Positions 55,820 through 64,000 of a stretch of 64,000 nucleotides of DNA are shown here, piece by piece. Where the stretch lies: assembly GCA_036852015.1 (NCBI GenBank), contig JAANDG010000022.1:186001-250000 (forward strand), in the 5' to 3' direction. The position numbers and the translations under genes were made by a program. Each line of letters begins with the position of its first letter. Position 1 is the stretch's first letter. The notes under the pieces were generated by a model, which did not search any database, was not told the DNA's origin, and saw nothing but the letters and a program-made list of their open reading frames with translations. The DNA comes from Pelodera strongyloides (lineage: Eukaryota; Nematoda; Chromadorea; Rhabditida; Rhabditidae).

Positions 55820-58259
55820 ATGTCGGATTCTAACGACAATACACTGGTTGAAAACGACTATGTTTGGTATTACGACGAATTCGTGGACCCAGTTGAAATA
55901 TCATCAACGTCCATATTTTTCATTCTCTACATACCGACGATTATCATTGTTGTGCTTTTTGCTCGATTCTACCTGAAAAATGGTTTCAAGTCCAATTTTT
56001 TGAAGATATTCCTTGTATGTTCGATAAATGTAAGTTTCAATATTTACCTGTGGTACCAATATTACAGTCCGATATGATTCAGCTATTGTTGAGTTACGAT
56101 CCATTATAGAGAACGAGAAGATATAGATAGTAGAGGCAGATCTTCCAGCATCTACGGTTCCTGGAATAAAGAATTTTTAGGACCTGATTTGCGTTCTAAT
56201 GCAACTAATAACTATGCGGCTTCCCTGGTGGGGAGTCTTTTCATTCTACAGTGCAATCGAACAAGGAATCATACCCACAGTGTTGTTCTTCCTTATGGAA
56301 ACAGCGGCCATTGTTCAGAATTTTGGCGGCGTTGTGATTGCACTGAACCGAGCGACTTCTGTAGCTATGCCAATGAACTATGATAAGGTACGTTGGGCTG
56401 GGGCCTTAAGCCTTAATCCCCCTTGGGTCTTAACCCTTTAAGGGTCAAGCGAATTTCAAATGACCCCTATTTTTGATGATTCCATCTGATTCTCCATGTC
56501 AAATATAGTAGGATGCAATATTTTTCTAATTTTCAAGAACAAAAATCACACACTATTCAGCAATTTACCATGGCCAGTCATACACAACTATCTATCGCAG
56601 TTGGCACGCCCATTAGCGCTGATTGGCCAATACGGGAATTGCCACGCCAAATAGAGCAAATTGGCCAATCAGCGCTAATGGGCGTGCCAACTGCGACAGA
56701 TAGTTGGATATGACTGGCTATGGGAAATTGCTGAATACTGCGTGAATTTTGCGCCTGAAAATTGGAAAAATATTGTATCCTACTATATTTGACACGGGGA
56801 ATCAGATGGAGTGATCAAAAATAGGGGTTGCCTGAATTGGGCGTGACCCTTTAAAACTGCATGCACAAACCGTATCATGTTTGTTGGAAGCTCACAAACC
56901 GTATCTGTCGTTATTGTTTACATATGCTCGACGTCTTGGGGCTAGGGCCAGGAGGGATCGCCCATGACTTATGTTTCTAATTGGCAACAACACCATAATA
57001 GGACATTCAATTCGTTGTTGAGACATTATTCTTTCATGTTTAGATATGGAATCGTTACCTCTATGCAGTTGTGTTGGTAATGTTCATTGGTCCTGTTTGC
57101 TTCACCTATCGCATTTTCATTGATGGCGCATTTTTCTACAAATTTGCCCCCGCTGCGTATGTGCTTCAAAGCTTGTCGGAGGATCCGGTGAGATATTCTA
57201 ATTTTAGTACAATGAAGACAGAAGTTTACGTGAAAAGGCATAAAGGAGGTCTATTAGGGGCTCGCGAGATACATGATCCCCAGAATAATGACTCTCGGAG
57301 AAAACACCAAAGTCATGGCCTAAATTATAGGAAGAAACCTATTAACCTTTCTTTTTCTTTGGTGAACAATAGCCCCCTTATGTTCTCAACAGGAAAATCA
57401 ACTATCTATCGATGAATAAATTTTTCGATCGATAAGAGAGTTCACACACACAACGTTATGCAACTTCATTATTTTCCAACAGAGCTTTTTTCAGGCATAT
57501 TGGGGCGTACAGAACGCGTTCGTAAACATATTTTGTAGTATTATCTCGTTCATCATAAACTCCTATACGGGAATTCAATTGTATGTGCACCTTGGAAAGA
57601 TGAATAGAACTAGACGAGCCAAAGAAATGATGTTCTATTATATGAGCGTTACAATACTGATGTGTCAAATTGTGCTCACACTTGATCAGGTAATGAGAGA
57701 GAACATACATTTATGTTAATACCAGACGGTTAACGAGGTATCGGTCCGCATTTCCGCGCTGCGCGCCTGAGGACCAGAGTAAGGTCGGTTTGGTCGGTAG
57801 TAAAACCCTGCTTAAAACGATACGGCCGGTTATTGTAATGTATTTTGAAACTCCATTCCCACATGTTGTATGCCACCTAATATAATCATAGCACAGTATT
57901 AGCGCAATAATTTGCATACAATACATTGAAATATAGCGTCCGGCATACGTTTCAAAACCGGCGAGCATAAGGCTGAGTGAGGCAATTATCCCAAAAAATA
58001 CAAAAAAAAATACTTTCAGCTGCTCATTCATCTTTTCTTCATCAATTTGGAAGTTACAATGATTGCCATGCAAATTTACCCACCTCTATGGGACCTGTGT
58101 TCAATGTTGCCAACCTACTTACTAATTATGATACACAAGGAATCTCGAGAGAATATATTTTCGTTTATGATCAAACCGTCCTCGAAAATTGTGAAAGTTC
58201 ATTTATCGACCACGTCAAACACCCAATTTCGCCCCGCAAATGTTGCTGTGCTTAATTAA
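55820..58259 (+). CDS. Serpentine chemoreceptor 2 (Srg/Srv-like 7TM GPCR)
   Basis: Five phase-0 exons: 55820-56029, 56181-56387, 57044-57187, 57495-57689, 58020-58259 (stop TAA); 331 residues. Exons 2-4 are 207, 144 and 195 nt, exactly as in receptors 1 and 3. Conserved signatures: FVDPVEIS before TM1, MRLPWWGVFSFY, FFLMETAAIVQNFGGVVIAL, NRATSVAMP, FFYKFAPAAYVLQS, HLGKMNRTRRA and AMQIYPPLWDLCSMLPTYLL. Intron 1 holds a fragment of foldback family H ending just before the acceptor of exon 2; intron 2 holds a family D element; intron 4 a family A subtype element. Every splice site is canonical and the frame is open, so the gene looks functional. Confidence 0.9.
56090..56172. mobile_element. Fragment of foldback family H in receptor 2 intron 1
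   Basis: GTTACGATCCATTATAGAG, AGATAGTAGAGGCAGATCTTC, TTCCTGGAATAAA match 11369-11452 with substitutions. It ends about 8 bp before the intron acceptor TTTTTAG at 56174-56180. Confidence 0.8.
56437..56855. mobile_element. Palindromic element family D, copy 2
   Basis: CTTTAAGGGTCAAGCGAATT at left, GGGCGTGACCCTTTAAAA at right. Internal inverted TTGGCACGCCCATTAGCGCT / AGCGCTAATGGGCGTGCCAA. Receptor 2 intron 2. Confidence 0.9.
57812..57974. mobile_element. Degenerate palindromic element, family A subtype, in receptor 2 intron 4
   Basis: TAAAACGATACGGCCGGTTA at left, CATACGTTTCAAAACCGGCG at right; interior CACCTAATATAATCATAGCA. Confidence 0.65.
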
Positions 58260-59125
58260 TTAGAACATAAAGTGTAACTGAAATAAATATAACATTTCCC
58301 AGCGAATAACGTGAGCTGGATCTTATGAACGCATATGAGCACTTTAGGAACATGGTCCCTGACCTTAGACCTTGTTTATACAGCACGAAAATTAGCCCAG
58401 AAATATAAAAAAAAGTTAATTGCGGGCTTGGATTGGAGTTATCAAATATTGCACGTATCATTTGAGGCGCCTACACAAATTTCCTTTCAGCAAGACTTTT
58501 TCAAATCGGAAATTTCACAACTTTAGTCAACCTGCGAGGGAAACATGGGCGACTGCCAAAACTTCCCAGTTTGAGATTTGTTATAAGAACAACATAAATC
58601 GTACACATGAAAACATGTTTATTGAATCGACATGGGGTCACACTGGGCAATTGAGCATTAACATTCTGATAACGATGTTTAGAAATGTTTAGAAATGTTT
58701 ATTAGACTCTTAGAAAGAGCGCAACGCCATAAGAGACGATGAAAGAATTCAATGATTTTAAAATTCAAAGTAGTAAATCAAAGATAGGACGAAAAAATGC
58801 ATAGCATTATATATGTATATATATCACCAAAGATAAGAAAGAAATTCCACAGAGAGTAGTTGTAACTGACATATCAGCAAAGAAACTGTATTCACACAAG
58901 CAGCTAACAATTTTGTAGTTTTAGACTAGTTTAGCCACGTTACCTCAACACAAAACTACGTGCACACGATATCAGCAATCCTAAACGTGCCACACTCCGA
59001 AATACAACAGTATACTATAGCTGAACAATGTCAAAATAGCTCAGGGCCATAACACAAAGAAAATATGGGCCTAGCATCAGAACCGCCCTCCGCCCGCAAG
59101 AGTCTGCATGCGCTACATAGCTAAA
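58260..59125. other. Intergenic, no gene recognised
   Basis: 3' flank of receptor 2. 58716-58785 carries AGAGCGCAACGCC and AGAGACGATGAAA, which occur inverted at 54560-54625 next to element B3. Nothing else supported. Confidence 0.4.
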
Positions 59126-59570
59126 CTAGTTTGAGTACTTAGAGTAAGTGAGTAAGGTTAATTGCTTGTGTGAAACCATTTTCTTATGAATATTCAGAAT
59201 CAAGAGCATTCGTTGTTGTACCGTATTGTACCGAACCCGCATCTCAACTTCAAGAGTTGACAAAAAATCAAAAGAAACAAAAGAAAGAGAGCAGAAGAAA
59301 GAAAATATGCTTATATTTATCCTTATCGCCGTCGTGGTGCCTTCAGTGTCTTCAGTGTTGCCTGCTGAACAACTTAAATTAGTGTGCGTATATAGACACA
59401 CGGTTCTTGTTCTGGAGCCAAGAAGACAGAATAATCCAATAGTCTGAAAAGTCAGAACGGTGATTTGCAGAAAAAAAATAGAACCGAAGAATGGGACCTG
59501 TCCAAATTCAGCAATACCATAAAATAAAATTGGTGAAGGCAAGCAGTTAAAAATATCCCGATGCCTAACA
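59126..59570 (-). pseudogene. Degenerate chemoreceptor-like fragment, antisense to the array
   Basis: The minus strand has about 138 open codons. Its first part (FYGIAEFGQVPFFGSIFFLQ, then QTIGLFCLLGSRTRTVCL) lines up with exon 2 of the receptors (FYSAIEQGIIPTVLFFLMET, then QNFGGVVIALNRATSVAM): FY, E.G..P, FFL, Q..G, L..R.T.V. The RLPWWG stretch is absent and no other exon was found. Probably an inverted, decayed receptor copy; chance resemblance is possible. Confidence 0.35.
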
Positions 59571-59649
59571 TGATCATGCAGAAAGAGAAAGTGATTGTTA
59601 GATCAAATCAGAAATCTAGTGGAAGCCATCGAACATTTTGAGAGTTTCT

Positions 59650-59943
59650 AAAAGAGGAGGCTTACGAGAATGAAGTGCTCAAATAGTTTATAGTGCTATA
59701 ATGAAGTGCTCAAATAGCGAAATATGATGGTATTAAATTCCAAAAAATTTGAATGCCCACTATGGAGATCAACTATTTACTACGATCCAAAATGTTTATG
59801 GACTTCATAGTCTTATATTGATTTACTCCTTATAATTAAAAGTTTTTGCTTTGTAAAGCATGTCTTTCGGAATTTAATACCATCATATTTCGATAAAAGA
59901 AAACCATTTGAGCACTTCATTCTCGTGAGCCCCCTCCTTTAAA
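59650..59943. mobile_element. Palindromic element family G, copy 2
   Basis: AAAAGAGGAGGCTTACGAGA at left, TCTCGTGAGCCCCCTCCTTTAAA at right; arms GAAGTGCTCAAATAG / CATTTGAGCACTTC. It ends on the same TTTAAA that starts the family A element. Confidence 0.85.
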
Positions 59944-60118
59944 GCGAAATACCAGCCGGTTTTTGAAACGCACCTCAAGTACTTGCATTCCTATGCATTT
60001 ATGCAACGTGGGGTTTAATTCGGGTCTAGTTTTTATTATAATTTTTGCTCATTTGCTGTTGCATAAGAAAGCAGGTGTACGCAATGCGTTTCAAAAACCG
60101 GCCGGTATTTCGCTTTAA
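59938..60118. mobile_element. Palindromic element family A, copy 11
   Basis: TTTAAAGCGAAATACCAGCC at left, CCGGCCGGTATTTCGCTTTAA at right. Abuts family G copy 2. Confidence 0.92.
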
Positions 60119-61107
60119 GTATAATTATTACATAAATAGACCTTTTTTCCTAAAAAAAATTCTAAAACTAGGTAACGACTTATTTTTTAAGGTCATGAGC
60201 CTGATAGTTATTTTGAATTTGAGTCGAGTCTTGAGTTACTTTCGTAACGTTATTTTTTGTTATTTTTAATAATTTTTGTGATGTAATATTGGTGCATAGT
60301 TACTATGTAACTTTGGGCTTCGGAACTTCCAAATACATTTATACTACATATAGGAATAGGCATAGTGATAAACATATGCATGATTGAAATCGTAAGCCGG
60401 TGCAGCGGAACATGTACACTTAGACCGCAAGGTCAGGCTGGGGTTCACCTTGTTCAGTTTGTTCCATCTTGTTTAAATTATATTGGGGTTTCCGAGTGTG
60501 CTGAAAATTTGCAGTATTTGGAATATATGCGAATTTTTTTCATATTATACGTGCAGATTCCGTGCAAAAATACGATTTTTGGGACACTGGCAAAACCCAA
60601 TAATTAGGTACTCGACAGTGCGTTTTTACACAAAATGAAGGGAAAAAGATCCTAATCTGCATGTATAATTACTATAATTTAAATCCATTTTAGCAAATAC
60701 TTGAACATGAAACATGACCATTGGCATAATACCAACCAGGAAAGGGTTGTTTGCGTGCCTAACTTGAAATAATTTGTACATTCATATAATTGTTTAGCTG
60801 ATATGCTAACGTTACTAACTTCTTTGGTTTATGAAGCACTATGCCACATTAAAATTTACGAAATTTGGCTTAGGCGGCCAAAATGTTCCTTACACAGTTT
60901 GCATTCACTTTCGCATATTTTTCTATAAGATATGAGATATGACTATCAATAATACAGTTATGCATCAATGTTTTATGCATTTTCGATAAGAAAATCCGAA
61001 TTGGGACTCTTGGGGGTTTGCACATAATGTACGGCAGAAGGCCTCCCATTACTTCAAAACTGACCTATGAAAATGGAATAAAGATATTGTTCCAGAATCA
61101 TAATATT

Positions 61108-64000
61108 ATGTCGGGTACTGACGTCGACGGATCGACTATCGGCGACAGCGATTGGTATTACGACGATTTTGTGGATCCAATAGAAATCACTTCCTCTTCG
61201 ATATTCATTATTCTAACACTGCCCACCATTGTCATAGTATCCCTTCTGGCACGTTATCATAGAAAGACAGGATTCAGGAGCCCGTTTCAGAAGATTTTTC
61301 TGATTTGTGTGATAAATGTGAGCTTATCATCGCAAATCATCAAGAGGCTATTGATACATCTGATGTTTTATGTCACTGGTAAAATTGGCAAGTGTTTAGG
61401 AATTATGTGTACGCTGAATGTCAGCATTTCTTAAAGGGACGCGGTCACCGTTTTGGCCCTTATATACTTTTTGTTTTTATTATCTGCATAATTTATAAAG
61501 CATAGCGTTGGGAAAATGTTTTGCAAGAAAAGCGGCAACAGCAAGTAAAATGATGACGAAAAATTGTGTCCGTGAACCAATACGCGTAACCCTAGTTATT
61601 GTCCAACATATGGCCGTGCTGATAATGACTCGACGAACGTTATTCCACTAATTAATCGCTCGCATACCTCACGGGCATTATAACATTTGGTTTTTTATGG
61701 CTAACTGTGACGCTTGGACCGGGCGCAATTTTTTTAATGAATGAATTTCTTGCTAGCGTTTTTCGTCAGAATTTTTCCAACACTATGTTTTTCATACTGT
61801 GCAGTTAATAAAAACGCAAAGTATACATAAGGGCCAAAACGGTGACCACGTCCCTTTAAAGCGTGTTGCTACGTTCGTTACAAAAAAAATTGACAGATGT
61901 TTAGGATATCTTATGCGTGTTCATGCAACTGATTTCAATGCGTCTTCCATGGTGGGGCGTATTCTCCTTCTACAATGAGATAGCCAGCGGGGCTGTACCT
62001 GCAATCATCAGATTTCTAATGCAAACAACGGCTTATGTTCAGATTATGGGAAATGTTATAATCGCACTCAATAGGGCGACCTCTGTGGGAATTCCACATA
62101 GCTACAATAGGGTATTCGTTTACGAGAACTGTTAGAAACAATTTGGTCGAGCCTATGGTCTTTTATACTTTTATTCTACATTTATTTTTGATGCACATCT
62201 GGCGGCGAAACAAAGATTCCCCGTGCATTAAAGGAGTGGTGTTCGTGCACTAAGTGTTCAATTTCTTTCCTTTGTAGCTTCCAAAAGGAACATTTTTGTC
62301 TAAATAAAATTTAAAAAAAAAAAAAATAAAATAAAACGACCTCCTATTTCAGGTCTGGAACCAATATTTCTGGGTAATTCTCCTGGTTCTCTTTGGTCTT
62401 CCAATTATAGCAACATTTCATGTGTTGCTGGATGGCGGGTTTTTTTATAAGTTTGCTCCAGCAGCCTTTCTGCTCCAAAGCGTATCAACAGAGGCGGTAA
62501 GTTGGCACGATATCACTGATGGGGTCTCGATGTTTTTTTTTTCAAAAACAGCGCACTTTGCTTCCAAGTATCAAATGTGCATCTCGTGTACGATTTTGCA
62601 TGCACCTTTGAACGTTAGAAAATGCACCATGCTATAATGCTAGAGGGGGCGAAAATGCACAGTTTATGCACGCTCGAAAAAAATAGTCCCGTGGCTACTT
62701 GCCCCGGGACCATTTTTTGGCGGTCTGTAGATGTTGTCGTGTAGTGTCAATCTACGGTAATTTTTGCCATACTTGGAAGCAAAAATCGGCAATTTTTGCC
62801 ATACATCGAGACCCCATCAAAATTGGCGAATCGAACTGTGGACTATGCGTATGAAGTGCATGGAGGCATTTGCCGTAAATTCCAGTATAACAGATCTGAA
62901 AGAACAAGAATATTGATGTAAATTAGCATAAAGGACAAAGCTGCAGTACTCTTGTTCTCAACCGCGGTCGCCCCTTCTTTTAGCCCCCTACGCGGCTGGC
63001 CGGGGGCCCCCTCCGCGGTTGGCCGGGGGTGCGCTGCGTGGTTGATCTCCCCGAGGCACCGCGCACCCAGCCGCGAAGCATGCAATCTGTCTACGCGCGC
63101 ACTAGAAAGTGCGCGGCTGGCTACGCGTGCACTCCAATTTGCGCGACTGGGAGAAGGGGCGCTGCGCACCCAGGAACGTAGTAATAAGCTAAAGACGGGA
63201 CATGATTCCTGCTGCATCTCGTATGGGTCCATTCAAGGAAAACACAAACCCCACAATGAAAAAATAGCTCAACCGGGACGCCGAAAAAATATCCAGTGTA
63301 GACAAGAAAAGACTGATTACGGTATCTTTGTTGCAAAACAATATGTTGCCCCATTGCAGTCTACCTGGAAGATGCAGACTGTCGTGTTTTACGCAGTGAG
63401 CTGCAGTTTTTCGTTTTTGGCCAATATGTACACGGGCGTAAAGATATGGATTCATCTTGGAAAAATGAATAAATCACGAAAGGCTCGGGAATTGAAGTTC
63501 TTCTATCTCAGCGTTACAACGTTCATATGCCAACTGGTGTTGACTCTCGATCATGTATGTTTCATAAAAACGTTTGGTCCTTTTTGCACCTTTGACACGT
63601 GTGTCGTCACTGTCACAAGCTAGTCAGGACCACAGTCACAGTGTCATTACTATAGTTATTGGCGCCGGTGATGTCGCCGGTGATGGCTGCGGTCAATTAG
63701 CTACAAAATATTTACCGACAAAAAAGGCTTTCTATAAGTATTCCACAACATAAGATGCTCGTTCTGGAACTTGTATGCAGTTATTCATTTCAAATTATAA
63801 AATTTTCTTTCAGCTGCTAGTTGATGTGGCCAGTGGAGAGCTGAAAGTTATAGCGATGCAAATTTATCCTCCTGTCTGGGATCTGTGTTCATTATTCCCC
63901 GTCTATATGCTGATTTTCATAAGTAAGGAAACCAGACGGAACATTTTCAAGTGGATCCCCATCAAGGAACTGTCATCGGGCCCAAATTCTGAACACACCG
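61108..64000 (+). CDS. Serpentine chemoreceptor 3 (Srg/Srv-like 7TM GPCR), cut by window end
   Basis: Exons, all phase 0: 61108-61317, 61905-62111, 62353-62496, 63360-63554, 63814-64000 (incomplete). Start chosen at the ATG giving MSGTDVDGSTIGDSDWYYDD, which matches receptor 2 in length; an in-frame upstream ATG at 61018 exists but lacks conservation. Signatures: FVDPIEITSSSIF, MRLPWWGVFSFY in the form SMRLPWWGVFSFYNEI, IIALNRATSVGIP, FFYKFAPAAFLLQS, GVKIWIHLGKMNKSRKA and AMQIYPPVWDLCSLFPVYML. Exon lengths 210/207/144/195 equal those of receptor 2. Intron 1 contains element E and intron 3 a GC-rich block. No frame break seen. Confidence 0.9.
61431..61860. mobile_element. Palindromic element family E
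   Basis: TTAAAGGGACGCGGTCACCG at left, CGGTGACCACGTCCCTTTAAA at right; arms GGCCCTTATATACTTT / AAAGTATACATAAGGGCC. Receptor 3 intron 1. Single copy in this window. Confidence 0.9.
62955..63185. other. GC-rich block inside receptor 3 intron 3
   Basis: About 230 bp of strongly GC-rich sequence in otherwise AT-rich DNA, with internal near-repeats: CGCGGCTGGCCGGGGGC / CGCGGTTGGCCGGGGGT and GTGCGCGGCTGGCTACGCG / GCGCGACTGG. It is open in one frame through the intron into exon 4, but that frame has no receptor resemblance. Confidence 0.7.

Larger units (their letters stand above)
59598..60790. repeat. Second copy of the receptor 1 3' end plus downstream segment
   Basis: Begins with CAAATCAGAAATCTAGTGG and CATCGAACATTTTGAGA, i.e. 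the last codons of a receptor like receptor 1, and continues with the landmarks listed for 53586-54620. Elements G2 and A11 (59650-60118) are inserted in it, accounting for its extra length. It implies an ancestral receptor copy upstream of which little remains. Confidence 0.7.

Noticed and set aside
61018..61107. In-frame upstream ATG as the start of receptor 3
   Set aside because: The extra 30 residues have no counterpart in receptors 1 and 2, and the start at 61108 gives the same first-exon length as receptor 2.
62952..63623. Long 223-codon open frame spanning intron 3 and exon 4 of receptor 3
   Set aside because: Only 63360-63554 resembles the receptors; the acceptor GCCCCATTGCAG and paralogue structure define the exon, and the upstream part is the GC-rich intronic block.

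Overview
The window looks like nematode (Caenorhabditis-type) nuclear DNA. It is AT-rich, with small exons joined by GT..TTTCAG introns, a perfect internal run of the nematode telomere hexamer (GCCTAA x4), a DUF229 gene, a sodium/neurotransmitter symporter gene and a tandem array of nematode-type serpentine chemoreceptors. Exons were assembled by hand from splice sites, reading phase and family resemblance. No database search was run.

Layout. (1) 165-7286, minus strand: DUF229 (sulfatase/phosphatase-fold-like) membrane-anchored protein; its introns hold palindromic repeats, a tRNA-like relic and the telomeric tract. (2) 7.3-10 kb: simple repeats, a 58-base poly(A) run beside a short ORF relic, and a palindromic repeat. 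(3) 10011-15251, minus strand: a charged then Ser/Thr/Pro-rich protein I cannot name. (4) 15.3-21.5 kb: no gene recognised; an AT-rich ~70-bp tandem array split by a TTAA-flanked element, then a two-type ~230-bp satellite. (5) 21560-30414: a palindromic element interrupted by two head-to-tail non-autonomous Helitrons (21612-25680 and 25681-30029), each carrying internal minisatellites of 128 and 135 bp expanded to very different extents. (6) 31562-37934, minus strand: a complete 16-exon SNF-type Na+/neurotransmitter symporter with one apparent 1-nt frameshift. (7) 39695-48628, plus strand: parts of a tail-anchored, coiled-coil-like protein whose middle exons were not found; a terminal exon of another small gene lies antisense in one intron. 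(8) 50819-64000, plus strand: three paralogous five-exon seven-transmembrane chemoreceptor genes (the third cut by the window edge), with a degenerate antisense receptor-like fragment and a duplicated intergenic segment between them.

The most striking content is mobile DNA. At least seven palindromic element families share a TTTAAAG..CTTTAAA end, and in three places two different families abut and share one TTTAAA. The Helitron pair can be mapped to the base because the other arm of the interrupted palindrome preserves the empty site. The genes do not form an obvious pathway; the receptor cluster is a typical fast-evolving nematode chemosensory array.
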